DNA of 36,280 nt from Candidatus Magasanikiibacteriota bacterium. Its GTDB lineage: Bacteria; Patescibacteriota; Patescibacteriia; Magasanikbacterales; GWA2-37-8. The notes beneath the pieces are model-generated. The model was not told where the DNA came from. It searched no databases and worked only from the letters and a program-made list of their open reading frames with translations. Shown one piece after another: positions 15,235-25,800 of the stretch (its first letter is position 1; every line of letters starts with the position of its first letter). The stretch covers positions 65,164-101,443 of the forward strand of contig JAUSEN010000008.1 in the NCBI GenBank assembly GCA_030650025.1. The letters are read 5' to 3'. The position numbers and the translations under genes were made by a program.

Positions 15235-16499
15235 GGCAACAGCGCCTTAATCCACTTACGCAGGTGCGCGGTCGCGGAAGCCACCACTTTTTTATGCGCC
15301 ATACTACCCCCCCGAGCGATCCCCGAATTTATCATGGCCCCGCCCCACTCGACCAGCCCAACCGCCGTGGCATAACTTAAATCATTAACCTTATCGGCCA
15401 CTCCGGTAGTATGAATGGGGTAGCCGAGAATGGCTGGCAAACGCAAATTAGTTTTAACCGCCGCCACGAGCCCGGGCAATTTGGCCCCGCCGCCAGTTAA
15501 CACCACCCCCGCGGGGAGGAGCCCCGAACGTTTAATACGCCCTAACTCTTGATCAATTTTGTGCAAAATTTCTTCCACCCGCGCCTCAATAATTTCGCTC
15601 ACGTATTGCTTTTTAACAATTTCGTGGTCCTGGGCGCCGAGCTCGAGCAAATCAATCTCCTCGCGTTTAGAAATCTCCCCGGATTGGCATTCGCCATACT
15701 GGACTTTAACCTGCTCGGCAATGTCAATGCTGGTACGGAGCCCAATCGCGATATCATTAGTAATGTGTTCCGAGCCAATCGGCAAAATCCCGGTATATAA
15801 TATATCGCCTTCTTCAAACACCGCCAAGCTCGTCGTAGACATGCCAATATTAACCACGACGACACCCAGTTCCTTTTGGCGGGGCGTCACTACTGCCTCG
15901 GCGGTCGCTAAAATAGACAATACTAAATCTTCAATATTTAAACCGGTCCGATAAACCGCTTTGGTTAAATTTTTTATTTGTGAAGACGATCCGAGAATAA
16001 TTTGCGAGTCTACTTCGAGGCGGATTCCGGTCATGCCAATCGGGTCCTTAATGCTGGATTGCCCATCAATGACAAAACTGCGCGGCAAAACATGTAACAC
16101 CTCATAATTTAAAGGGGTTGCGATCGCGCGGGAGGCTTCGACCGCCCGGGCGACATCTTCTTCCGCTATTTCGCTATCCGCTTTGGACACGGCCACCACC
16201 CCTTTACTGGGTTGCGACATGATATGAAGCCCGGAAATCCCCACCCAAACGCTCTCAATCGGAACGCCCAGCATGCGTTCCGCCCTCTCGAGACACGCCG
16301 AAACAGACGATACCACATCTTCAATACTGGTGATCGTTCCCTTGTGCATACCGCTCGAGGGCGCTTCCGCCGCCGCCAAAATACTCATTTCGCCGAAAAC
16401 ATTTTCCGGTTCGCGCTCGACTCTCTGACCCACTACTAATCTAACAGCCGATGTGCCGATATCAAGCCCCGCGATAATTTCACTGTGCCGCTTTTTCAT
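15231..16499 (-). CDS. ftsA: Cell division protein FtsA
   Basis: IIAGLDIGTSAVRLVVGQ, actin-like ATPase motifs, VVLTGGGAKLPGL. Confidence 0.95.
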   Translation of the reverse strand: MKKRHSEIIAGLDIGTSAVRLVVGQRVEREPENVFGEMSILAAAEAPSSGMHKGTITSIEDVVSSVSACLERAERMLGVPIESVWVGISGLHIMSQPSKGVVAVSKADSEIAEEDVARAVEASRAIATPLNYEVLHVLPRSFVIDGQSSIKDPIGMTGIRLEVDSQIILGSSSQIKNLTKAVYRTGLNIEDLVLSILATAEAVVTPRQKELGVVVVNIGMSTTSLAVFEEGDILYTGILPIGSEHITNDIAIGLRTSIDIAEQVKVQYGECQSGEISKREEIDLLELGAQDHEIVKKQYVSEIIEARVEEILHKIDQELGRIKRSGLLPAGVVLTGGGAKLPGLVAAVKTNLRLPAILGYPIHTTGVADKVNDLSYATAVGLVEWGGAMINSGIARGGSMAHKKVVASATAHLRKWIKALLP

Positions 16500-16510
16500 A
16501 ATTTATTTTG

Positions 16511-16541
16511 ACCTGTCATTCCCGTGCAAACGGGAATCTAG
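16511..16541. repeat. Dispersed-type hairpin repeat (TGTCATTCCCG...CGGGAATCTAG)
   Basis: ATTCCCGT(16518-16525)-GCAA-ACGGGAAT(16530-16537), 8-bp stem with GNRA loop. Confidence 0.55.
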
Positions 16542-16560
16542 TTGCTTACATAATTATACA

Positions 16561-16932
16561 CTATTTAAACAGAACCACCAAATATGGCAAAAAAATGATT
16601 AGCCCTATAACCAGGGCCCCGAGCGCCGTTAACAGCACCGCACCCGCCATCAGATCTTTAATAACTTCCACGTATTGGTCTAGCCGCGGTTTTAACAAAT
16701 CCATAAACTTTTCTACAACCGTATTTAAAATCTCCATTGTCAAAACCGAAATTATGAGCAAAAAAACTAATATTACCTCCCAACTGCGCAAAGGAAATAT
16801 AAAAGCCAAGCCGCCCGCCCCTAGGCCGGCTACTAACTGCCAGCGAAAATTCTGCTCATTTTTAAAAACATAAACTAAGCCGCGCGCGGCGGCTAAAAAA
16901 CTTTTGTAAATATGGCTGGGGCTAAGAGGCAT
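16561..16932 (-). CDS. dgkA: Diacylglycerol/undecaprenol kinase family protein
   Basis: Three-TM layout, FKNEQNFRWQLV, MEILNTVVEKFMDLL...VKDLMAGAVLL-type motifs (here IKDLMAGAVLL). Confidence 0.9.
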   Translation of the reverse strand: MPLSPSHIYKSFLAAARGLVYVFKNEQNFRWQLVAGLGAGGLAFIFPLRSWEVILVFLLIISVLTMEILNTVVEKFMDLLKPRLDQYVEVIKDLMAGAVLLTALGALVIGLIIFLPYLVVLFK

Positions 16933-16940
16933 GGTAGCAA

Positions 16941-17363
16941 TTATTTAAATCTGGCGACAATTTTTTCCTGCCGGTTAAACATTTTTTTAGCTTCTGGTTT
17001 GGTAGTATGATCTGCGCCCAAGAGATGCAGTAAACCGTGCGCGAGAGAACGCGTAAACTCCTCTTTCCACGATACTTGCCACTCACTAGCCTGCCTTTTT
17101 ATGTAACGCGGCGCTATTATTAGCGTGCCAAGTAGCTCTTCGTTGATTAAGGGCAACGCCTCCCCCCAAGCAAAAGACAAGACATCCGTTGGTTTATTCT
17201 TATTCCGGAATAATTTATTAAATTTTTTTATGGCCTGGTCCGCCACTATCCTAATTTCTATTTTTTTGCCCCGCGCCGCCCTGGCCGTATACCGAACAAT
17301 ACTCATAATTTGACGCCGCGTAATTGGGGTCTGATTGGTTCCCAAGAGCTCAACAACCAGCAT
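16941..17363 (-). CDS. ybeY: rRNA maturation RNase YbeY
   Basis: NKPTDVLSFAWGE, SLAHGLLHLLGADH metal-binding motif. Confidence 0.92.
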   Translation of the reverse strand: MLVVELLGTNQTPITRRQIMSIVRYTARAARGKKIEIRIVADQAIKKFNKLFRNKNKPTDVLSFAWGEALPLINEELLGTLIIAPRYIKRQASEWQVSWKEEFTRSLAHGLLHLLGADHTTKPEAKKMFNRQEKIVARFK

Positions 17364-17368
17364 AACAA

Positions 17369-18493
17369 TTAAAACGTGCTAGTGGCCGCCACTCCCGCTT
17401 CCTCTGCTCCTTCTTCCACGATTAATTTAGGCAAATCTGTACTCGATCCTTCCAACCGGAAACTGCGCGCCATCATGGCAATTACCGACCGATAATTAAC
17501 CTCCGTGCTCTCGGTAGTATGGTAAACGATTACATACCAATGCGCGGCATCATCAAAATAATATACCAAATTATCGCCTCTTCTGATCGCGGGCTTTTTA
17601 AAAGCCGATTCAAAATTGTTAAGAGCGTCGAAGCGTTCGCCCGGAGCATTGCGGGCGAACCAGTCCGCGAAACTTTGGGCCGGCGCTTTATCGAACGCCC
17701 GCACTTCCACATACTCGCCGGTAATAGTGCTAAATAACACGTCGCGCCCCGCGCTATCCACGTTCCCCACGGCCCAACCCGTGGGGTAAAATATACTGTA
17801 TCCCAAAGCAGTATTCTGGTGCTCTTTCACCGTACCCGCTTCAATTAAACGCATTGGCTCCTGGCCTTCGGGGTTATACAAATTATAGACTTCCTGCCCG
17901 TCAGAATATTTATCTTTATCCGTATCGGGCGCTGTCGGGTCGGTTTTAAAGAGTTCTTCCGCGGCATCAGTGATCCCATCTTTATCGCGATCGGCTGAGT
18001 CGCCCAAAACTACCGCCGGGTAGGTTATCGCTGGCTCGGGGGATTTCTCTTCTAGCACGGGCGAAGTGGCCGCCGCTTCTTCGAGAGCGGGCAAATTTTC
18101 CGGCTCAATCGGCTCCTCGGGCGTGGTTACTGCTGGGGTGGCAGTCTCGCTTGGCGCTTGGCCCACTCTTATCACCACTTTTGGTTTAGTCGTTTGCCAA
18201 TAATAAACCCCGGACAGAGCCGCGAACAAAATAAACAATCCACTGCCTCCCAGAATTAAATTTTTGCGGCTAGTTAAAACCCGCGCCAGCGGCTGGCGCG
18301 AAACCACCCCAGGGGGGGCGGCTGGTCGTTTTGTTACTTCTACAATCATCTCTTTAACAACTTCTTTCTTTACATTCTTAAACTGCACTACCGGATTAGT
18401 GCCGCCATAAAACTCAACCGGAATTGTCTGAATATGCAATTCCGGCTCGGGCACTGGGCTCTTGATGTTTTTTGGCTTACCAAACATAATCAT
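17369..18493 (-). CDS. TM-anchored protein with thrombospondin type-3 (TSP3) Ca-binding repeats
   Basis: TM NLILGGSGLFILFAALSGVYYW; DRDKDGITDAAEELFKTDPTAPDTDKDKYSDGQEVYN; C-terminal globular region. Confidence 0.75.
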   Translation of the reverse strand: MIMFGKPKNIKSPVPEPELHIQTIPVEFYGGTNPVVQFKNVKKEVVKEMIVEVTKRPAAPPGVVSRQPLARVLTSRKNLILGGSGLFILFAALSGVYYWQTTKPKVVIRVGQAPSETATPAVTTPEEPIEPENLPALEEAAATSPVLEEKSPEPAITYPAVVLGDSADRDKDGITDAAEELFKTDPTAPDTDKDKYSDGQEVYNLYNPEGQEPMRLIEAGTVKEHQNTALGYSIFYPTGWAVGNVDSAGRDVLFSTITGEYVEVRAFDKAPAQSFADWFARNAPGERFDALNNFESAFKKPAIRRGDNLVYYFDDAAHWYVIVYHTTESTEVNYRSVIAMMARSFRLEGSSTDLPKLIVEEGAEEAGVAATSTF

Positions 18494-18517
18494 TATTTAC
18501 TCTCTCGAGTTTGCTCT

Positions 18518-19450
18518 CTATGAGGACGAAGTGGCGCTGGCACTTGGCGTTGAAGACGAAGACGCTGAATTAGATAATTTTCCCGGACCAAGTGGATTAT
18601 AACCTCGACTTACTTCTAAACCATCGGCGAAAGTATCGCCATCCGTATCAGAATTCAACGGATTCGTGTGCCACTTGTTAACTTCATCGCTATCGCTTAA
18701 ATTGTCCCCATCCGTATCCTTCTTTGTTGGGTCAGTTCCGAAAAAAGTAATCTCTTCGCCGTCTGTTAAACCATCGTCATCAGTATCTGGCTTCTTAGGA
18801 TCAGTGCCATACTTGGTCTCCACGGAATCGGGCACGTCGTCTTTATCCGTATCCATCTGTTCGCCAAATAAAATACTCTTATTCTTAATATCAGCTCCCG
18901 CGTCGCCCGTCGGAGAAGTGGTGATTACGTTGGCCTCTCCCGCCGGCTGGCTCGCCGCCTCGTTAGCTGGCAAATTAGCCGCTGGTTCTGGAGTGGTCTG
19001 GTCCGCTTCGCCTGTCTCCGGGCTAGGCGGCAGGACGCTCTCATCGCTTACGCTCTCTGGCTTAACTTTTATAAAATTATTATACCCCCACCAAGCGCCG
19101 TAAGCCACGCCGCCTATGACCAACAAGATTATTACTATAAAAATTATTTTCCCCAAAATTGGCGCTTTCGTAGCATAGGTCACGGGCGTAGCACTGCCCT
19201 CGCTAGGAGCCGTGGACTCGCTGGGTGCCCCAGAATCTGGCATCAGGCCCTCGGCTGATTTTGGCTTCAAAAGACCAGCGGCCAAAGCATTCGGCGCGGC
19301 CGCGGCCGCCGGAGCAACTGGGCCGTTTACTGCCTTTTCCACTTCCGCGAACATATCAGCGGGCTCGCCACGCTGAAGCGACGGCGAAGCGGGCTCTTGG
19401 GGCAAATTAGCCGGTGGCGCTGGTTGGTTTTGTGGTTGGTCGTCAAACAT
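18518..19450 (-). CDS. TM-anchored protein with multiple TSP3 repeats
   Basis: TM ILGKIIFIVIILLVIGGVAYGAWWGY; DTDKDDVPDSVETKYGTDPKKPDTDDDGLTDGEEITFFGTDPTKKDTDGDNLSDSDEVNKWHTNPLNSDTDGDTFADGLEVSRGYNPLGPGKL. Confidence 0.8.
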   Translation of the reverse strand: MFDDQPQNQPAPPANLPQEPASPSLQRGEPADMFAEVEKAVNGPVAPAAAAAPNALAAGLLKPKSAEGLMPDSGAPSESTAPSEGSATPVTYATKAPILGKIIFIVIILLVIGGVAYGAWWGYNNFIKVKPESVSDESVLPPSPETGEADQTTPEPAANLPANEAASQPAGEANVITTSPTGDAGADIKNKSILFGEQMDTDKDDVPDSVETKYGTDPKKPDTDDDGLTDGEEITFFGTDPTKKDTDGDNLSDSDEVNKWHTNPLNSDTDGDTFADGLEVSRGYNPLGPGKLSNSASSSSTPSASATSSS

Positions 19451-19479
19451 ACATAAAATTAAAAATTTTTATAGATTAT

Positions 19480-19884
19480 TTATTTTACTAATTTCCCTTG
19501 CGGTAAAATCTTGCGATTTCGGACCCCCCAACTATCAGAATGACCGAGTCCATAAGTATCGGATTTTAAAGGGTCGGTTTTAAAAATCTTCACCTCGTCA
19601 TAATCCGTGAGGCCATCACTATCCGAATCCTTATTTTTAGGATTAGTGCCAAATTTAGCTTCTTCTAAATCAAACAGGCCATCCAAATCTTGATCAGTCG
19701 CTTGTTTGGCAGAAACCAGCTCCTCATAAGCCTGTTGCTCCGCCGCTACTTGCAAGGCAGAATCAGAAGGTTTATTACGAACGACTTCGCCCGGCTTTTT
19801 AACAAAACGCAAAATCACAATAATGGCTAAAATAACGACCAGACAACCAACTGCCAAAATAACGGCTTTTTTGTTTCTAGTCAT
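19480..19884 (-). CDS. TM-anchored TSP3-repeat protein
   Basis: TM KAVILAVGCLVVILAIIVILRFV; DQDLDGLFDLEEAKFGTNPKNKDSDSDGLTDYDEVKIFKTDP. Confidence 0.75.
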   Translation of the reverse strand: MTRNKKAVILAVGCLVVILAIIVILRFVKKPGEVVRNKPSDSALQVAAEQQAYEELVSAKQATDQDLDGLFDLEEAKFGTNPKNKDSDSDGLTDYDEVKIFKTDPLKSDTYGLGHSDSWGVRNRKILPQGKLVK

Positions 19885-19893
19885 AAAAATTTT

Positions 19894-22800
19894 TTACTTG
19901 AAATTTTTAGCGTCCGTTGCCACCCTGCCATTGGCCAAAGTCGTGGTGGTCTGTATCGGCGCGATGCGTTTCGTAATATCGGCCAGTGTGCCCGCGTCAT
20001 AATCGGCCCGACGAATATTAAATACTTCCCAATAAGGAGCGGAAGGGTTCTCTGAGGCTTCGGCTAAATCAAAATAGTAGACCTTGTTATTAGGACGCGA
20101 AAATAAATTATAGAAAATTGTCGCGCCCGTATCCTCCGGATAGTAAATTTCCACTTTTAATTTTGCTTTGCCTTTAAGCGCGCTAATGGGCGCTTCTGGC
20201 CCCACGGTGCGGACAAAAAACTTGAATGTCTTGGTGGCCATGGCGGCCGGGCCATTGCTGGCGGTATTAATTGTGTACGACTCCACGCTGGTTTGGCCTA
20301 AAGTTTCTCCAGAGCCATGGTACCAAGCCGCGCGTCCAAAATTATCTGGTGAATCGAAGTAAGTAGGCCCAGTCGTTTGTTTCATGCTAATGCCATCAAA
20401 CTCAAAACGCGGCGCCGCCACATCTGGCTCCACGAATCCGCTGAATAAGTCGTGGCCTTTTATCCAACTTACGACTACTCGAATATCATTGGGACGCTCA
20501 CTATTAGGAACATCCTTGGTGGTAGCACATCTGTCTCCGTCACCAAAACTCGCGGATTTAACGCCATTCTTGCTGATTACTGGCGACACAATTAAATCAT
20601 TCTGCCACGGATCGGGTCTGGCTAAAACCTGAAAATCCCAACTGCGGTCCCTGTAATCAACGTTAATTGTCATTTTATAATGCGGGGTTCCATTGGAGCA
20701 TAACGGGTTACTGTTAATTAGTGCTGGGTCGCTTCCGTTCATCAAAGTGTAGTTAGTGCCCGGTACTCGGTTAATACCGGCCACATTTTCAAGTTGAGAA
20801 TTTGCATTGAGGAAAAAAAGATCCAAATAGGCGCCGCAAGTTTTTAATGTTTGATTGTTATTATATAACGGATCGTTAGAACCGGGATCCAAAACATTTA
20901 TTATATTCCCGCTCACTTTAACGCCGTCAGCATTGCGACCGCAAACCAAACAGCTCCCGGTATTAGTTTCTTTAATATTAAGCACCGAACAAGCGTTAAT
21001 GCATTGTTTAACGCCTTTCTTAAAAGTTCCTGGGGCAGTGGTTTCCTCCGAACACTGCAAAACAGCATAAGCGTTATGCGCCGGGTCAAGCGCAGTGCCA
21101 AGTTTAAATATATTCAAAGCTTCGGCCTGGGTTAACGTGCGATTATAAATCTTAATATCATCAATGGCGACAGGCGATCCGTTTTGAATTATCAGCGGTG
21201 ATACCATATTAGCAAATGGGGAAGATTGGCTTATTACAATGCCGTTGGCGTATACAACTACATTCGGTTTAGACACCGCCGTAACATAAGCTACCCAGGT
21301 TTGCGAGGCGTCGTCTTTAAGCCAATAAGAAATTGAGTAATTGTTCGGAGGGGTTAAATTTTTGCCAGCATAATCCAAGGCTATTTTATTGCCCGGAACA
21401 AAATGAGCGACTTTATTATTATCGGCGTGAAACGGAACACTGCCATCAACCTGAAAAGATGGACAGTTAACATCGTCGTTGCAAATAAACTCAAACCCTG
21501 AATCACTACCAATAATTCTGACATCGTTATTAAGTTTAATAATCCTCTCAAAACTCCACCATTTTTCGGCTCCGTCCCCTGCCCCATACACCTGGCCCGT
21601 GACATTATCCACCTCGCAATATTCTTTCGATTCAATGACCGCGTTCCCGCAATACTGCGCCGGCTCTACATCAACTACGTTCTTGCAATCAAACGCGCAA
21701 TACGAACAGGGTTTGCCATAGCTTGGGTTGCACGCGACGCCATTCAAGTTGCCGTTGTCGCACGCTTCTTTGGCCGCCACTTTACCATCGCCGCATTCTC
21801 CGGGGGCAACCGCTACTGGCGCTGACGGCGCTACATTGCAAGACCAGCTATTGTTATAATGATCCTTAACTTCGTTTAAGCTTAAGGCGCGATCGTAAAC
21901 TTTAACTTCATCAATCAAGCCGTGGAAAAATTGCTGACCAAAAGAAGATCGGCCAATATAAAGCGGTTCGGCCGAAGGAGTAAGCCAACCCACAGCGTCA
22001 TTTATAGTGTTGGCATTTTGCGGATTATCTACTCCATTATAAATAATGACCGAAGCATTTTTATCTAATTCACCATTAATGTAAAGCGTGAGAGTTTGGT
22101 CTTGAGTGGAAGTATTAAAATGATAAGCACCCACAACATGCGTCCACTGATTCGTCGTGACAATGACCGAGGATTCAATGCGGAAATGATTATTAAACCC
22201 GGGGCGGAACACCATAAAACTAATCCTGCCAGTCATATCCAAAAACTGCATACTATATCCGCCCCCTTTGGAATAGCCGCCTTTTTCTGCCACTCTCATC
22301 CAACTGCTATCATAATCACTGGGGTTGATCCAAGCTTCTACGGACAAGGACGTCGTGGGGTTAAGCCTAAAATTAGGCGGAAAATCCGCGGCATAGGCAT
22401 AGACCCCGTCTTTAAAGAGCAAGGCGTTGCTGTTTCCCCGCGCCTCTTTCACAAAATCCGGAGCCGGGTCAGAAAAATAAGCATCAAACTTGAAGCGCGC
22501 GGAATCCGGAGTGTAGGCGCTATTGCCAGGAGCGTCATAAATATCTTCAAACCGCCACCAGCCGGCCGCGGCGCTGTCAGTAAAATGGCAGGTGGCGTTG
22601 CAAGCTCTTGTTCCCTTATTCCCACCAACCTCACATTTAGCCGCGCCATCGCACTCTTCACCATATTGCGCTTCTACAATTCCGTTACCGCAATATGGCC
22701 CACGGCTTTGGCAGTCAAAATTGCAAGAATTACTTTGTGCCAGAGCGTATTTAGGGTTGGCTAGCACAAACGCCTGGCAGGCATTTGGCAAGACCGTGTT

Positions 22801-25800
22801 GCAATTAGCGTCATTCTTGCAAATAATGCCAAAATTTTTGCCCGCCACGCACCAGCCAATATTGCCATTGACTAATTCTGTGGAGGGGTCGCACATTTCG
22901 TATTGGCGCGGCTTATCTTGCAGTGAGCCGTCTCCGCAAAAACCCGCCTTGCCAAAAGATTTACAGCCTTTGTCACAGTGATTATAAGTGCCGTTGAGTT
23001 TGCCATCGTCACAAGCTTCACCCACCTCCACAATACCGTTGTCACACTTGGCATAAACATCAGCGCAAGATTTAGTAGTTGATACCACCCACTGGCATTT
23101 CTGGTCGCAAATATTGATTTGGACCTTATTATTCGTACACTCTCCATAATAGAGCGCCCCGGGCGGGTCGCATTTCTCGCCATTGGCCCAATTAATTATC
23201 CGGTCGCCGCACCGGCCCGCGTTAAAGGTGGTGATTTCTTCGGCCATTTCGCAAATCCCGGGGCCGTAATTTTTATTTTCCCCAAGCCCAAGGCGCGTCG
23301 TGGATACAAAATCAAAACCATTCACAAACGACTGCATCTGCTTATCGTCTAGCGGCAAGCCCACGTCTTCGAAATTAGGCCTGATTTCATAACCAGTCGA
23401 AGTACTAAATAAATAACGGTAAGCGAGGGACGTGCTGGCGCACGCGAAACTAAAACGCTGGTTAGCAATACTCCAGCCGGTCTTGGCATCATGCCAAGCA
23501 CAAGTATCGTTGATATTGGTATTTTTCTTCAAACCGCAAATCTCGTCGCTCAAACAATATTTAGCAGTATTAGAAGCGCAAGTTCCCGCTAGTCCTAGCT
23601 GATTAATCGGGTCTTTAGGCATCTCAAACCCGACCGCGCTCCCCAAGACTGTCCAAGATGGCCAAGTGCTTAAAGTTTGATTTTTCAAAAATGACCCTTG
23701 CGCGATTTCCGGATATTGGCCGCGGTTAGCCGCCGCGTAGCTCTCGAGGCCGGCTTCCATTAATTTTAGATCACGGAGTCTTTGATAATCCCGTTTTAGT
23801 TTCGATACCTGGGCCGCGCAGACTTGCTTTGCCGGGCAATCCAAATCAGACACGCAAACTTTTTTAAACTCGGGCGTATTAATATCTTGGCCGCAATACC
23901 CAAAATCCGTGAGATTAACATTGAGTTTAAGATTTTTTAAGAGTTGGTCAAACACCTGGCGCGTCTCCGGTTTCGGGTTGCTATTAATACTCAATAAATA
24001 AATATTGCTATACAAACTACCCGTTTCTTTATTATTAACCGAACTGGAAACATAATTAAGCGCGTCAATATATATGTTATTGCCGTCTCCCGCGGCCGGG
24101 TTCCCTCCTATGCCATTTGGCAATGTTTGCGCTTGCCCGGAAAATCCACGCCCCCCCGCCTGCTGGCCAGCTTTGTACCACTGCTCCGCGGTTAAGTGAA
24201 GTGGATTCGCAAACACCTGAATGCCCACCACGTCATCGTTATTAGGGTTAGTAAACAAGAAACGCTTGAGAGGCGGATATTTATAACAGCTGAGAGCCTT
24301 AGGAGTCTCTGTAAAATTAAAGCACTTTTGCGCGCCACCAATCTTACTCGCCCAAGCTACAAAGCCAGTGTCCGCTTTGCAATCAGCCAGAACTTTGCAC
24401 TGCACCGGTAGATCGCTGTTTCCCTGGTAATATCTGTCTTCGCTCTTTGGGCTTGAGGTTGTTACTCCGCAAATGCCAGTATTACCGTTAGTCAGCACAT
24501 AATCGCCTTTATCCGTGGCGTACTTATTGCCGCAATCATTATTTACCTTACAAACATTGCCCGTGTATTCACAACTGCCAAATTCCGGCTCAACTAAAGC
24601 TTCGGTAGAAGTTTGCACACTCGGCTTAAGATAAGGCAAATCATCTAATTTACCGGTTTTCCCTTGATCAGCGCAATAATAAGTGCGGAAATTAAAATAC
24701 CCAGAGCCGGACCGGGCTGGTGTTACTGACGTGTTGTCGAAAGTATCAGACGCGCTCCGCTTCGGGTCAAAGAAAAATCCGTCGTTACCATTTAATTTAT
24801 CTTCATACGGAAAAATATCAAACGGACCAGCGTTGTTTACATACCAACCCCTAGGCGGCCAAGGATTTTCGCACAAAAATACTGTTAGGAAGGACCGCCC
24901 CGTAGCCACCGGCCCGCTAGTATTATTAACAATATCGTTTAAAATATTGGCCGCGGCCGATACGAACAGCTCGCCGTTGCGATTTTGCGCCGTAACCAAA
25001 TTTTGGTCCGAAGTGGTGTTAGTTAAAATTACCCAATCATTTTTTAACGGCTCCCACAAATAATTCCAATCATACACGCCTTTAATGGATTGGATTTTAA
25101 CCCCGCCGCTAGCCAAGGCAGAAGCACGCAGGGTGGTTGTGGCCGCCACCCGAGAAAATATATAGGTCGCCGGGGTAAGGCCGACTGTTTTAACAGTACA
25201 AATATCAGCGCCGGTCGTAAATTTACTATTAAAACTTTTGTTCGTAAGAGCATTGGTCGCTAAACGCACTCCCTCGGCACTCCGTAAACCCTCTTTAAAT
25301 ATAACCGCGTAATCAGTGGTCGACGCCAGGGCGTCAGTCAGTTGAATAACCACCCACGAAGTAGTGGTGGCATCATCTGTCACTACCGAGGCTAAGCCGC
25401 CTTCATTGCCGACGCACCAGCGACTCGCGATAATCACTGCTTCGGCTTTAATTCCAAAAATTCCTCGTATCCAACCAGCTACATTACGCGACAAACGCGC
25501 CAACCAGCCACCGCTATTATTTTTGGCAATCAGGCCGGTCACATCAGTAATACAACCAAGGGGGTTCTTTTGGTTTACAAAATCGCCCACGTTCATTATT
25601 TCTATAGCGTTATCACCATAACCGGCTATGTAAGCGAAATTTCCAGAAACATCAAGCCCCTCGCTCCGGAGCAATTTTGCTCCTTGTTCGCCAGCCTTAA
25701 GCACGGCCGCGTGCTTGGGATTAGCTTTATTGGTTATATCAATCACTTCAAAAGCTCCCGGCGCGCCATAGTTTGTCACAAACAAATAGTTGCCCGCCAC

